Shown: positions 40,568-50,076, numbered from the stretch's first letter. The stretch is 64,000 nucleotides of DNA from Martinezella rhizogenes (GCF_000799715.1 NZ_JUHG01000002.1:1-64000), one strand, 5' to 3'. The notes: generated from the letters alone by a model not told the origin. Translations and numbers: made by a program.

Positions 40568-42856
40568 CTACAGAAGCTTCTCCAGTGTGATCGGCAATTC
40601 GCGGATGCGCTTGCCGGTCGCGTGGAAGACTGCGTTGGCAATGGCCGGCGCGACGCCGACAATCGCCAGTTCACCGACCGCCTTGCCACCGAGTACTGAG
40701 GCGTGCGGGTCGGGAATGCCGACATTGATCACCTCGATATCCGGGATGTCAGCATTGGTCGGCACGAGGTAATCGCCGAGATTGTTGTTGATGACGCGCG
40801 CGTAACGCTCATCGACAATACCCTCTTCGAGCAGCGCCTGGCCGATGCCCATGATGATGCCGCCCTTCCATTGGCTTTCGGCGAGCTTCGGATTGTAGAG
40901 CCGGCCTGAATCGAGCGCCGAGACGACGCGCGAGACGCGTACCGTGCCGAAATCCTCGTCGACCCGCACTTCGATGAAATGCGCGCACCAGCTATGCAGC
41001 GAATACTCGCCCTCCGTCGGTGATCGCATGGTCGCGATGGTCGAGAAGTTGCGGTAGATATCCGCCTTGCTCTGCTTGTCGTCCGGCAAGGTGTTGCGCA
41101 GCACCTCGATCTTGTCGCGGCCGATCTGCCGCAACAGGTCGGCAACGGCGATGCCGTCGCCGCCATCGCGGGGCGGCAGGATGCGGCCTTCCGAAACGGT
41201 CAGCGTATTGGCCTGCAGATCACGCAGAGGCGAATTGGGATCGTTGATCGCCAGACCCACCAGCTCGTCGCGAGCGGCAATCGCCGCCTTGTACACGGCC
41301 CCGGTCAGCAGATTGGCGAGCTGTGAACCGCCGGCGACAGGCGCGCGCGGCAGCGCGGAATCGCCGAGCTTGACACGAATCTGCTCGATCGGAATGCCGA
41401 GCGTTTCCGCCGCCGTTTGCGCCAGGATCGTGTAGGTGCCCTGCCCCATGTCGATGCCGCTGCTCGCCACCTCCGCCGATCCGTCGGCAAGGATCCGCAC
41501 AAGTGCCTCGCCCGGCGTGCGGCGCACCGGATAGGTACCGGCCCCGACGCCCCAGCCGATCAGCTGCTTGCCGTCACGCATCGAGCGCGGCGCATGCGAG
41601 CGCTTCGCCCAGCCGAACGCCTTAGCGCCGGCCTCGAAAGCCTCGCGCAATTGCCGCGTCGACCAGGGCTTGTCCGCCTCCTGATCCCGCTCGGCATAGT
41701 TCAGCAGCCGGATTTCCAGCGGATCCATACCGAGTTCGTGGGCAAGCTCATCCATGGCGCTTTCGATGCCGAAGGCGCTCGGGTTTTCGCCGGGAGCGCG
41801 CAGCGCGCCGGGCTTGACCGTATTCACCCGCACGATGTTCTGCCGCGACGAGAGATTGGGCGTCGCATACATGATCGCGGTAACGACACCCAAGGGCTCA
41901 ACGGCCACGTCACCCATCGACGTCTCATTGGCACCGGTCTGGACAATGGAGGTGAGCTTGCCGTCCTTCGTGGCGCCAAGCGCGATCGTCTGGCGCGTGC
42001 CCGGGCGTCCACCGAAAGAGGTGAAAGTCTGCGGCCGGGTGATGACCAGCTTCACCGGGCGGCCAAGCAGCTTCGCTGCCATGACGCCGATCGCGCCGTG
42101 CGGCAAGGCAAACGCCTTGGAGCCGAAGCCGCCGCCGATATAGGGCGAGATCATCCGCACATTCTCGAAGGGCACGCCGAACCATTCGGCATAGGTGCGC
42201 GCCATGCCGTCGACCCATTGGCTCGGCTCCCACAGGGTCAGCTGATCGCCATCCCACTTGGCGATCAGCCCGTGCGGCTCGATCGGCACGTTGTATTCAC
42301 GCGGCGTTTTGTATTCCGCTTCGATCCGCACAGGCGCGGCCGCAAGCGCTGCGGCGGCATCTCCCCATCCCCTCGTCATCGGATCGACCGGGGAGCCCTC
42401 GCCACCCTTCGGATCCTCAAGGCTATAGACAGCCTGAGTTTCCTCATACGTCACCTTCACCAGTGCCGCCGCCGCCGTTGCCTGCTCGAAGGTCTCGGCA
42501 ACGACGATGGCGATATGCTGGCCGCTATAAGTGATCTCGCGGGTCAATGCCCGGTACGGGCCTTCCGGACCGGGCGTATCGAGCCAGGTGGTCGGCGAGT
42601 TCAGATCCGGCATGGTGTCCGGCGTCAGAATGAGCTGAACGCCAGGCGCCTTTTCCGCCGCTGAAATATCGATGTCGACGATACGGCCGGCGGCGATCGT
42701 GCTCTGCACCATCACCGCATGGGTGAGCCCCTCAAGGTCGCGCTCGACCGCATAGTCGGCCTCCCCCTTGATCTTTGCGGTGCCGTCGAGACGGGACAGA
42801 CGTCCGCCGAGGGCGCCATCAGCCGCGCCGTGTTTTCTGGTTTCCATGATGGTCAT
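40568..42856 (-). CDS. Molybdenum hydroxylase large subunit (xanthine dehydrogenase family, PaoC-like)
   Basis: Molybdopterin-binding catalytic subunit, 762 aa. DGTAKIKGEADYAVERDLEG opens the aldehyde oxidase/xanthine dehydrogenase hammerhead domain; MISPYIGGGFGSKAFALPHG, the GALRAPGENPSAFGIESAMD segment and GIDMGQGTYTILAQTAAETLG bind the cofactor. The last 50 residues include GGKAVGELAIVGVAPAIANA, with the catalytic Glu region. Subunit split (Mo, FAD, 2Fe-2S as separate genes) and similarity fit PaoABC/YagTSR aldehyde oxidoreductases. The start at 42856 overlaps the FAD subunit stop (ATGA). An XdhC/PaoD-type maturation factor is not encoded nearby. Confidence 0.9.
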   Translation of the reverse strand: MTIMETRKHGAADGALGGRLSRLDGTAKIKGEADYAVERDLEGLTHAVMVQSTIAAGRIVDIDISAAEKAPGVQLILTPDTMPDLNSPTTWLDTPGPEGPYRALTREITYSGQHIAIVVAETFEQATAAAALVKVTYEETQAVYSLEDPKGGEGSPVDPMTRGWGDAAAALAAAPVRIEAEYKTPREYNVPIEPHGLIAKWDGDQLTLWEPSQWVDGMARTYAEWFGVPFENVRMISPYIGGGFGSKAFALPHGAIGVMAAKLLGRPVKLVITRPQTFTSFGGRPGTRQTIALGATKDGKLTSIVQTGANETSMGDVAVEPLGVVTAIMYATPNLSSRQNIVRVNTVKPGALRAPGENPSAFGIESAMDELAHELGMDPLEIRLLNYAERDQEADKPWSTRQLREAFEAGAKAFGWAKRSHAPRSMRDGKQLIGWGVGAGTYPVRRTPGEALVRILADGSAEVASSGIDMGQGTYTILAQTAAETLGIPIEQIRVKLGDSALPRAPVAGGSQLANLLTGAVYKAAIAARDELVGLAINDPNSPLRDLQANTLTVSEGRILPPRDGGDGIAVADLLRQIGRDKIEVLRNTLPDDKQSKADIYRNFSTIATMRSPTEGEYSLHSWCAHFIEVRVDEDFGTVRVSRVVSALDSGRLYNPKLAESQWKGGIIMGIGQALLEEGIVDERYARVINNNLGDYLVPTNADIPDIEVINVGIPDPHASVLGGKAVGELAIVGVAPAIANAVFHATGKRIRELPITLEKLL

Positions 42857-43836
42857 GCTATCTCTCCCATCGTCAGGATGGCGCGCTCGACGACACGCGG
42901 CGCAAGTTCGATCTTGTAACGGTTGGCGCCGTGATCGACGGCACCTTCGACGGCAAGCTGGCTGACGCGCTTGACGGTGGCCGGATCGAGCACCTGCCCC
43001 TTCAGCGCATCCTCGACGGCACGCGCACGCCAAGGCTTCGTGGCGATACCACCAAGCGCCACCCTGATATCGCGGATCGTCCTGCCATCCGCCTCCAGGT
43101 CCAGCCCGACGGCTGCGCTCGCCGCCGCGAATTCATAGGACTGACGGTCGCGGACCTTCAGATAGGTCGAGCGACGCGCGACGGCGGATACCGGGATTGC
43201 AATCGCGGTGATCATTTCTCCCGGTGTAATCGCATGTTCCCGTTCGGGCGTCGTGCCCGGCAGGAGGAAGAAATCATCGATCGCCACCTGGCGGTCTCCA
43301 AGATGCACGATCGCGTCAAAGGCCACCAAAGCAACGGCGAGATCGCCGGGATTGGTGGCGATGCAGGCCTCGCTGGTGCCGAGAACAGCGTGATTGCGCG
43401 TCACGCCGCCGATCGCCGAACAGCCGGAACCGGGCGCGCGCTTGTTGCAGGCCGAGAAGGTCGCCGGATCGCGGAAATAAGGACAGCGCGTACGCTGCAT
43501 CAGATTGCCGCCGATCGTCGCCATGTTGCGGATCTGCGCCGAGGCCGCCAGCGACAGCGCCTCGGAGATCGCCGGGAACTGCGCCTTGATATTCGCGTCG
43601 TCGGCAACGCGGCTCATCTTCGCCAGCGCACCGATGGTGACCCCATGATCGGAAAAGGCAATGGTGTCGAGGCCGGAAAGATGGGTGATATCCACCACGG
43701 TGCCGGGCTCGGCAATGCCGCATTTGGCAAGGTCGAGCAGCGTGGTGCCGCCGGCAAGCAATGCGGCAGCGGAAGAGGCGCTGGCCTGCCGGGCTTCATC
43801 GATGGAGCCGGCGCGGAGATAGGAAAACTCTTTCAT
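42853..43836 (-). CDS. Molybdenum hydroxylase FAD subunit (PaoB-like)
   Basis: A 327-aa FAD-binding subunit that passes electrons from the iron-sulfur subunit. SAAALLAGGTTLLDLAKCGI is the FAD loop and SAQIRNMATIGGNLMQRTRC the second nucleotide segment. The cysteines in RTRCPYFRDPATFSACNKRAPGSGC match the extra 4Fe-4S site known from E. coli PaoB. Start ATG 43836, with GGAGG 7 nt upstream. It overlaps its neighbours by 4 nt on both sides. Confidence 0.9.
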   Translation of the reverse strand: MKEFSYLRAGSIDEARQASASSAAALLAGGTTLLDLAKCGIAEPGTVVDITHLSGLDTIAFSDHGVTIGALAKMSRVADDANIKAQFPAISEALSLAASAQIRNMATIGGNLMQRTRCPYFRDPATFSACNKRAPGSGCSAIGGVTRNHAVLGTSEACIATNPGDLAVALVAFDAIVHLGDRQVAIDDFFLLPGTTPEREHAITPGEMITAIAIPVSAVARRSTYLKVRDRQSYEFAAASAAVGLDLEADGRTIRDIRVALGGIATKPWRARAVEDALKGQVLDPATVKRVSQLAVEGAVDHGANRYKIELAPRVVERAILTMGEIA

Positions 43837-44300
43837 CGGGCGGCCTCCGCGGCTTCGCGCACGGCGGCAACGATATGCGGATAGGCGCCGCACCGACAGA
43901 GATTGCCGGCCATATATTCGCGGATTTCACCGTCGGAGCCAGCGTGGCCCTCGCGGATGCAGGCAACCGCCGACATGATCTGCCCCGGTGTGCAGTAACC
44001 ACACTGGAAGGCATCATGCTCGAGAAAAGCGGCCTGGACCGGATGCAGGTCGCCGTTTTCGGCCACCAGACCCTCGATCGTCGTCACCTTGCGGCCTTCG
44101 GCCTGGGCGGCCAGCGTCAGGCAGGAAAGCACGCGCTCGCCGTCGACATGGACGGTGCAGGCGCCGCATTGGCCCTGGTCGCAGCCTTTCTTGGTGCCGT
44201 TGAGACAGAGATGCTCGCGAAGGGCATCGAGAAGCGTCACGCGTGGATCGAGCGAAAGCTCGTGCTCGCGCCCATTGATATCGAGATGGACAATCGTCAT
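43833..44300 (-). CDS. Molybdenum hydroxylase 2Fe-2S subunit (PaoA-like)
   Basis: A 155-aa subunit with both [2Fe-2S] sites: the plant-type ferredoxin cysteines in GTKKGCDQGQCGACTVHVDG plus SCLTLA, and the helical domain cysteines in FQCGYCTPGQIMSA and GNLCRCGAYPHI. E. coli PaoA carries a twin-arginine leader and works in the periplasm; none is present here, so the complex is probably cytoplasmic. First gene of the operon; start MTIVHLDING with GGAG upstream. Divergent from a TetR gene across a region with a strong palindrome. Confidence 0.91.
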   Translation of the reverse strand: MTIVHLDINGREHELSLDPRVTLLDALREHLCLNGTKKGCDQGQCGACTVHVDGERVLSCLTLAAQAEGRKVTTIEGLVAENGDLHPVQAAFLEHDAFQCGYCTPGQIMSAVACIREGHAGSDGEIREYMAGNLCRCGAYPHIVAAVREAAEAAR

Positions 44301-44609
44301 CAGGTCACTCCCTGTTCGGGTCATCATGTTGCAATTGACAATCGCCTGAATGGACCGATCATGACATCCGCTCTTGACGTCGGTCGAGCCGGCTCCAGAT
44401 CATCAGACAATAGCGCTTTAGCCGGCGCATGCGGCTTGGGTGGAACGCCTTGGATTAGGCCGCGCTTTCACCGTTCCAATCCTTTCATCGGACGGCAATG
44501 GCGTCTTGGCCCTTTATGCGATAACAATCCTCTGCTACTCCAGATTAAACGGAGGCGCCTCCGTTTGTTATCCTAGAGACTTGTCCGATGTCGTCAAGTC
44601 GCAATCCGC
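44301..44609. other. Divergent promoter region, hydroxylase operon and TetR gene
   Basis: 309 bp without a gene. The only clear structure is the perfect palindrome at 44547-44566, nested in a wider inverted repeat ATAACAA (44521-44527) / TTGTTAT (44565-44571). The remaining part shows nothing I can assign. Confidence 0.6.
44547..44566. promoter_or_regulatory. Perfect 20-bp palindrome, likely TetR operator
   Basis: AAACGGAGGCGCCTCCGTTT, perfectly symmetric, 44 bp before the TetR start and 247 bp before the hydroxylase operon. Size and symmetry fit a TetR-family dimer site; the regulator pairing is inferred from adjacency. Confidence 0.75.
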
Positions 44610-45236
44610 ATGGAGCGAGAATTGGCGTCCAAACCATCGACAGAGCTGAAAGACGACACGCCGCCAGCCGGCAAAATCCTGCGCGCGGATGCGCGGCGCA
44701 ATCGTGACAAGCTCATCGAAACCGCTGCCGAGGCTTTCGCCCATCACGGCACCGCCACCTCGCTCGAAGACATCGCGCGGCGCGCGGGCGTTGGTGTCGG
44801 CACGCTCTATCGCCATTTTCCGACCCGCGAACATCTGGTCGAGGCGGTCTACCGCCACGAGGTCGCAGCACTCTGCGACGCGGCCGGGGAGCTTTCGCGC
44901 GAGCTTACACCCGATCGGGTATTGGAGGAATGGATGCACCGCTTCGTCGGCTACATCGCCACCAAGCGCGGCATGGGCGACAGCCTGCGCATCCTGCTCA
45001 ACAGCAATTCCGAACGCTTCGCCGACAGCTACGGCAAGATCCCGATCGTGCTCGCCAGCCTGATCGCACGGGCGGTGGCCGACGGCTCGATCCGCGCCGA
45101 TGTCGACAGCACGGATGTGCTGCATGCGCTCTCGGGCACCTATTCCATGCCCAACTCCCCCGAATGGCACGACCGCTCCCGCCGCCTCGTCGGTCTGTTG
45201 ATGGATGGTCTGCGCTGGGGTGCGCCGAGGGCCTGA
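44610..45236 (+). CDS. TetR-family transcriptional regulator
   Basis: A 208-aa regulator. The helix-turn-helix is at about residues 30-78 (RRNRDKLIETAAEAFAHHGT, then LEDIARRAGVGVGTLYRHFP). The C-terminal domain is of the SbtR-like type seen in many such genes and gives no ligand clue. ATG 44610 lacks a ribosome site; a TTG at 44622 has GGAG 6 nt upstream and is a real alternative. It likely controls the divergent molybdenum hydroxylase through the palindrome. Confidence 0.88.
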   Translation: MERELASKPSTELKDDTPPAGKILRADARRNRDKLIETAAEAFAHHGTATSLEDIARRAGVGVGTLYRHFPTREHLVEAVYRHEVAALCDAAGELSRELTPDRVLEEWMHRFVGYIATKRGMGDSLRILLNSNSERFADSYGKIPIVLASLIARAVADGSIRADVDSTDVLHALSGTYSMPNSPEWHDRSRRLVGLLMDGLRWGAPRA

Positions 45237-45300
45237 AAATCCACGGAAGTGTTCCTATATCCTTTTGAAGGCCGATGGTCAGGCAACCAAGGAGCCCATC

Positions 45301-45678
45301 ATGTCCGAAAAACCGGTCAAAATCCCCGGCCCCGATCACCCCATCACGATCGAGGACAAGCATGCGCATGTTACCGTTACAGTCGCCGGCAAGGTCATCG
45401 CCGATACGCGGGAAGCGCTGTCGCTGAAGGAAGCCTCCTATCCGGTGGTCCTTTACATCCCACGCAAGGATGTCGACATGTCGGCCCTCGGGAGAACCGA
45501 ACATACGACCTATTGTCCCTATAAGGGCAATTGCTCCTATTACAGCATTCCCGTCGGCGGCGAACGTTCGGTGAATGCGATCTGGACCTACGAAAATCCC
45601 TATCCTTCCGTCGGCCGGATCAAAGGCTACATGGCTTTCTACCCCGATCGCGTCGATGCGATCACGGTGGAGGCTTAA
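45301..45678 (+). CDS. DUF427 domain protein
   Basis: A 125-aa protein of the DUF427 family (small beta-rich cytoplasmic proteins, function unknown). Typical segments are GKVIADTREALSLKEASYPV, YIPRKDVDMSALGRTEHTTY and CPYKGNCSYYSI, then IWTYENPYPSVGRIKGYMAF. Start ATG 45301 with AAGGAG 6 nt upstream. Its stop overlaps the stop of the convergent ATPase gene (shared TTAA), so there is no room for a terminator between them. Confidence 0.88.
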   Translation: MSEKPVKIPGPDHPITIEDKHAHVTVTVAGKVIADTREALSLKEASYPVVLYIPRKDVDMSALGRTEHTTYCPYKGNCSYYSIPVGGERSVNAIWTYENPYPSVGRIKGYMAFYPDRVDAITVEA

Positions 45679-46745
45679 AGCGTCAGTCCGCTTGTCGCGT
45701 CGAAGACGTAGACCTGATCGGGATTGACGGTGACCTTCAATTGCTCGCCGTAGCGAACCGGGGCCTCGCCGTCGACGACGGCGGTTACCTGCTCGCCGGC
45801 AAGATCGAACAGCACATGCGTCTGCGCGCCGGTCGGTTCGACCAGCAGCGTCTGGCCGGTCAGCGGCGAGCCGTTGCCCGTCAGGCTGAGATGCTCCGGC
45901 CGAAGGCCGATCTTCACGCTCTGGCCGGGCTGCACCTTGCGCTCGCTGGCGATGCGCAGCGGCGTGCCATCCGTCAGCCGCACGGAAGCCGAGCCATTCA
46001 CGCCCTCCACCACGCCATCGAGGAAATTCATCGCCGGCGAGCCGATGAAACCGGCAACGAACAGATTGGCTGGCTGGCGATAAAGCTCGATCGGCGTGCC
46101 CTGCTGCTCGATCCTGCCCTGGTTCAGTACCACGATGCGGTCGGCAAGCGTCATGGCTTCGATCTGGTCGTGGGTGACGTAGATCGAGGTCGTCTGCACC
46201 TTCTGATGCAGCGCCTTGATCTCGGAGCGCATCTGCACGCGCAGTTTCGCATCAAGGTTCGACAGGGGTTCGTCGAACAGGAAGACGGCGGGGTTGCGCA
46301 CGATGGCGCGGCCCATGGCGACGCGCTGGCGCTGGCCGCCGGAAAGCTGCGCCGGCTTGCGGTCGAGCAACTTGGTGAGGTCGAGCATGCGCGCGGCCTC
46401 GTTGACCCGCTGTTCGATCACCGGCTTCGTCTCGCCCGAGAGCTTCAGGTTGAAGCCCATGTTCTCGGCGACGGTCATGTGGGGATAGAGCGCATAGGAC
46501 TGAAAGACCATGGCGATGTTGCGCTCGCGCGGCGTCATGGCGTTGACCACCTGACCGCCGATCGAGACATCGCCGTCGGTGATCTCCTCGAGGCCGGCGA
46601 TCATCCGCAGCAGCGTCGACTTCCCGCAGCCGGAGGGACCGACGAGGGCGATGAACTCGCCGTCGTCGATGGCCAGCGAGATATCGTGAATGACCGGCAG
46701 CGCGCCATAGGCCTTGTGGATGTTATGCAGTTCGACGGATGCCAT
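45675..46745 (-). CDS. Sugar ABC transporter ATPase, MalK/UgpC-like
   Basis: A 356-aa ATPase of the CUT1 type. Walker A is GPSGCGKST (about residues 37-45), signature LSGGQRQRVAMGRA, Walker B VFLFDEPLSNLDAKL, H-loop YVTHDQIEAM, all consensus. The C-terminal regulatory OB domain follows (about 240-356). Start ATG 46745 with GGAG upstream. It is on the same strand as the two permeases and binding protein, but a 108-bp palindromic repeat separates it from them. In CUT1 systems such ATPases can also serve several importers. Confidence 0.94.
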   Translation of the reverse strand: MASVELHNIHKAYGALPVIHDISLAIDDGEFIALVGPSGCGKSTLLRMIAGLEEITDGDVSIGGQVVNAMTPRERNIAMVFQSYALYPHMTVAENMGFNLKLSGETKPVIEQRVNEAARMLDLTKLLDRKPAQLSGGQRQRVAMGRAIVRNPAVFLFDEPLSNLDAKLRVQMRSEIKALHQKVQTTSIYVTHDQIEAMTLADRIVVLNQGRIEQQGTPIELYRQPANLFVAGFIGSPAMNFLDGVVEGVNGSASVRLTDGTPLRIASERKVQPGQSVKIGLRPEHLSLTGNGSPLTGQTLLVEPTGAQTHVLFDLAGEQVTAVVDGEAPVRYGEQLKVTVNPDQVYVFDATSGLTL

Positions 46746-46758
46746 GCTTTTTGCTCCG

Positions 46759-46866
46759 ATTAGAGCAATTCCAGGAAAAGTGCGTAGCGGTTTTCCGTCC
46801 GGAATTGCTAGAAAACAAAGAGATAGAGCAGTTCAGAGTTTCCGTGAAACGCTGAACTGCTCTAGG
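46759..46866. repeat. Dispersed palindromic repeat, copy B (inverted relative to copy A)
   Basis: Two tandem hairpin units, AGAGCAATTCCAGGAAAAGTG...CGGAATTGCT and AGAGCAGTTCAG...CTGAACTGCTCT. The reverse complement matches 14826-14931 along the whole length. It fills nearly all of the gap between the permease stop and the ATPase start within one operon. Confidence 0.78.
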
Positions 46867-46867
46867 C

Positions 46868-47716
46868 TCAGGACTTCACGGCACCGGCGGTGAGACCCGC
46901 GATGATGTGTTTCTGCGCCAGGAAGAAGACGATGATGGTGGGCAGGATGGTGAGCGTGATGAAGGCCAGCACCAGTTCCCATTCCGTGCCGAATTCGCCG
47001 CTATAGACCATCATGCCGAGCGGCCACGGATAGATCGAATCCGAGTTCAGCATGATCAGCGGCAGGATGTAGCTGTTCCAGCTGCCGACGAAGGAGATGA
47101 TGCTGACGGTGGCGATGATCGGCCGGGAGAGCGGCAGCGAGATATACCAGAAGAAGCGGATATAGCCGCAGCCATCGACAAAGGCCGCCTGAAACAATTC
47201 TTCCGGAAGATTGCGGAAATAGTTTCGGAACAGAAGAATGCTCATGCCAAGGCCGAAGGCCACCTGCGGCAACACCACGCCCCAATAGGTATTGAGCAGG
47301 CCGAGATCACGGATGCGGATGAACAGCGGCAGGATCGCCGTCGCCGCCGGAAACATCAGCCCGATCAGGAAATAGTTGAGCAGGAAATTCGAGCCGAAGA
47401 ATTTGACATGCGCGAAGGCAAAGGCGGCCATCGCCGAAACCGACACGGTGAGAAACACCGTCAGCACGGCGATGATCAGCGAGTTCATCATCTGCCGCCA
47501 ATAGCGGTCGCCGAACAGGATGCCGGTATAATTCTCGAAATGCCACTCGGCCGGCAGGCCGAAGGGATTGACCCGGAGATCCCCCAGCGACTTGAAGCCG
47601 CCGAGCATGGTCGTTGCGAGCGGGATCAGCACGATGGCGGCGATGATGGTCAGCGACGCGTAGAGATAGATCTTCGTGCCGATGTTCAATCGAACGGATG
47701 AGGCGATATCAGTCAT
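46868..47716 (-). CDS. Sugar ABC transporter permease, MalG-like
   Basis: A 282-aa inner-membrane permease with about six helices. The EAA loop that contacts the ATPase is in EELFQAAFVDGCGYIRFFWYISLPLS. The N-terminal cytoplasmic stretch before TM1 (YLYASLTIIAAIVLIPLATT) is short, as in MalG types. It overlaps the upstream permease by 8 nt. The palindromic repeat starts at its stop. Confidence 0.93.
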   Translation of the reverse strand: MTDIASSVRLNIGTKIYLYASLTIIAAIVLIPLATTMLGGFKSLGDLRVNPFGLPAEWHFENYTGILFGDRYWRQMMNSLIIAVLTVFLTVSVSAMAAFAFAHVKFFGSNFLLNYFLIGLMFPAATAILPLFIRIRDLGLLNTYWGVVLPQVAFGLGMSILLFRNYFRNLPEELFQAAFVDGCGYIRFFWYISLPLSRPIIATVSIISFVGSWNSYILPLIMLNSDSIYPWPLGMMVYSGEFGTEWELVLAFITLTILPTIIVFFLAQKHIIAGLTAGAVKS

Positions 47717-48650
47717 TGCGCATAAATATCCGTTTGTAGCCGAAGGCGAGGGTGACGCAGATGACGAACAGCACGACGCCGACGGCGCTGCCGAGGCCGA
47801 CCTGCATGCGGGTGACGCCGAAATTGTAGAGGAAGGTCACCATCGTCTGGGTCGAGTTGAACGGTCCGCCGCCGGTGAGCGGCATGATCATGTCGAAGAG
47901 CTGCAGCGAGCCGACGACGGCAAAGAACACCGACAGGCGCAGCGTCGATCCGAGCAGCGGCAGCGTCACGTAGCGGAATTTCTGCCAGCCGGTGGCGCCG
48001 TCGATTTCGGCCGCTTCCAGCACGCTCTTGTCGAGGGATTGCAGGCCGGCGATGAACAGCATCATGTGGAAGCCGAAATATTTCCACACGATCACGCCGA
48101 GCACCGCGTACATCGCCAGATCCTTGTCGGCGAGCACATAGGGCGTGGCGGTTCCGAGGAAATGCGCGATCGCGGCAAACAGGCCGTAGTCACCGTCATA
48201 GACGAAGCGCCAGATCAGGCCCGCGGCCACTTCCGCCAGAACATAGGGCAAAAAGAAGATCAGCCGAAAGAGCACCACGCCGCGAATGCGGTGCGCCAGC
48301 ATCGTCGCCAGCCAGATGGCCAGCGGCACCTGCACGGCAATCGACACCACGATGATCAGCGCATTGTTCTTGAGCGAGGTCAGGAACGCGGTGTTCTTGA
48401 ACAGCACCTGGAAATTGCGCAGGCCAACGAACTCCGTCGGCAATCCGTAGCCGTTCCATCGGTAAAGGCTGTACCAGGCGGCCTCTCCCATCGGCAGGAT
48501 GACGAAGATGCTGAAAAGCAGCAGCGCCGGCGGCAGGAACAGCAGGATGACGGGCATGCGACCGCGTGCGGCCGGCGATTTTCGGCGCCCCGCAGGTCTC
48601 GCTCTTGCGATGGACGGCATGGCGGTCGTTGCGCTGACATCAGTCATGGA
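47709..48650 (-). CDS. Sugar ABC transporter permease, MalF-like
   Basis: A 313-aa permease from MTDVSATTAM (48650); the frame also offers ATGs at 48668 and 48662 and no start has a good ribosome site. TM1 is MPVILLFLPPALLLFSIFVI. The EAA loop is in KSVLEAAEIDGATGWQKFRYVTLPLL. Six helices fit the usual CUT1 topology, without the extra periplasmic loop of E. coli MalF. It lies between the binding protein and the MalG-like permease. Confidence 0.92.
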   Translation of the reverse strand, partial: SMTDVSATTAMPSIARARPAGRRKSPAARGRMPVILLFLPPALLLFSIFVILPMGEAAWYSLYRWNGYGLPTEFVGLRNFQVLFKNTAFLTSLKNNALIIVVSIAVQVPLAIWLATMLAHRIRGVVLFRLIFFLPYVLAEVAAGLIWRFVYDGDYGLFAAIAHFLGTATPYVLADKDLAMYAVLGVIVWKYFGFHMMLFIAGLQSLDKSVLEAAEIDGATGWQKFRYVTLPLLGSTLRLSVFFAVVGSLQLFDMIMPLTGGGPFNSTQTMVTFLYNFGVTRMQVGLGSAVGVVLFVICVTLAFGYKRIFMRND

Positions 48651-48719
48651 CAGTCTCGACATTTGCAATTCGAAATAGGAATGGCGCCGGCGAAGGTGGT
48701 TTGCCGGCGCCCACCGAAG

Positions 48720-50030
48720 TTAGAGCTGATCCTGCTCAAAGGCGTCCTGGACCTGCTGCGCGCCGTCCTTCGGCGTGATCTGGCCCGAGACGATACCGAC
48801 CGCAACGTCGTTGACGACACGGCCGACGGAGGGGCCGAGATCCTGGTCGAAGAAGTTCTGGTGCCAGGTTGAATGCGCCAGTTGCTCGGCGGCATCGCCC
48901 ATCAGCGGTCCCTTGACGCCGTCTTCCGCGCCAACCGCCGCCGGAATGAGCATGCCGGCCTGCGCCATCGTGCGTTCATTCTCCGCATTGGTGAGATAGG
49001 CGAGGAAATCGAGCGCTTCCGGCGGGGCTTTCTTGGTCACGGCCCAGCCGTTCAGGCCGCCGAGCGTATCGGTCGCGAGACCGGCGCCGCCGCTGACGGC
49101 CGGAAAGGCGAAGCGGCCGACATTGTCGTCGGCCAGGCCCTTGCCGTCGCCGGAGTTGGTGCGCTGGTTGGCGACGGTGTTTTCGAAGCCGAGGATCATC
49201 GCAGCCTTGCCATCACCGAAAATTCCGAGCGTCTGCGGCCATGTCGCGCCGAGATAACCGGGCTGGAACGGATCGAGCTTGCCGAGTTCGGCGAGCTGTT
49301 CGCCGGCCTTGATGATCGCCGGATCGTTGAAGCCGTTGCCCTTGCCATTCTTGGCGTCGTTGAAGACCTGCTGGCCGCCGTCGCGCATCACCAGATAGCT
49401 CCAGTAGAAGTGGATCGGCCACTTCTCGCCGCCGCCGCCGGCGATCGGCGCGATACCGGCCGCCTTGATCTTCTTGACCGCGGCCAGATAGTCGTCCCAG
49501 GTCTTGATGGCGCTCGCGTCGACGCCGGCCTTGGCGAAGAGCGCCTTGTTGTAGAAAAAGGAAACCGTGCCGAGCTTGTAGGGTACGGCGCTGATCTTGT
49601 CGTCGAAGGTCAGGCCCTTGACCGCCGCCGGATTATAGCTCTTCAACCAGGCGCCGTCCTTGGCGTTCATCGCCTCGGTGAGGTCCATCAGCGTGCCGGT
49701 CTGCTCCTGCTGCTTCAGCACGCCGCCGCCCCAGCTGAAGAAGAAATCCGGCGCGTCGCTCGATTGCAGCAGCGTCGGCAGCTTTGCCTTGAAAGCCTCG
49801 TTCGCCAGGAACTGCATCTGGATCTTCACGCCCGGATGCTGGGCTTCGTATTGATCGGCGATCTTGCGCCAGACGGCGACATAGGTCGGATCGGTCTCCA
49901 GATGCAGCCACTTGACGGCCGTATCGGCCGCGGCACTCGTCGCGCCGGAAAGCATCGCAAGTCCCGTGGCAGCAGCAATGGCGGCGATACGCACACCGCG
50001 AAGGGCCTTCGCCCTACGTTCATAAAACAT
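48720..50030 (-). CDS. Sugar ABC transporter substrate-binding protein
   Basis: A 436-aa periplasmic protein of family 1. The signal peptide spans about residues 1-35 (IAAIAAATGLAMLSGATSAAAD). The body shows YEAQHPGVKIQMQFLANEAF, then FSWGGGVLKQQEQTGTLMDL and TVSFFYNKALFAKAGVDASA. Start ATG 50030 has GGGAGGAG 6 nt upstream. First gene of the importer operon, divergent from the ROK regulator. The ligand is probably an oligosaccharide or glycoside; the neighbouring ThuA/dehydrogenase genes point to a disaccharide. Confidence 0.92.
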   Translation of the reverse strand: MFYERRAKALRGVRIAAIAAATGLAMLSGATSAAADTAVKWLHLETDPTYVAVWRKIADQYEAQHPGVKIQMQFLANEAFKAKLPTLLQSSDAPDFFFSWGGGVLKQQEQTGTLMDLTEAMNAKDGAWLKSYNPAAVKGLTFDDKISAVPYKLGTVSFFYNKALFAKAGVDASAIKTWDDYLAAVKKIKAAGIAPIAGGGGEKWPIHFYWSYLVMRDGGQQVFNDAKNGKGNGFNDPAIIKAGEQLAELGKLDPFQPGYLGATWPQTLGIFGDGKAAMILGFENTVANQRTNSGDGKGLADDNVGRFAFPAVSGGAGLATDTLGGLNGWAVTKKAPPEALDFLAYLTNAENERTMAQAGMLIPAAVGAEDGVKGPLMGDAAEQLAHSTWHQNFFDQDLGPSVGRVVNDVAVGIVSGQITPKDGAQQVQDAFEQDQL

Positions 50031-50076
50031 GATTGTCTCCTCCCAAGGGAACAACAGCCTCTATAATTTTTCCCTT

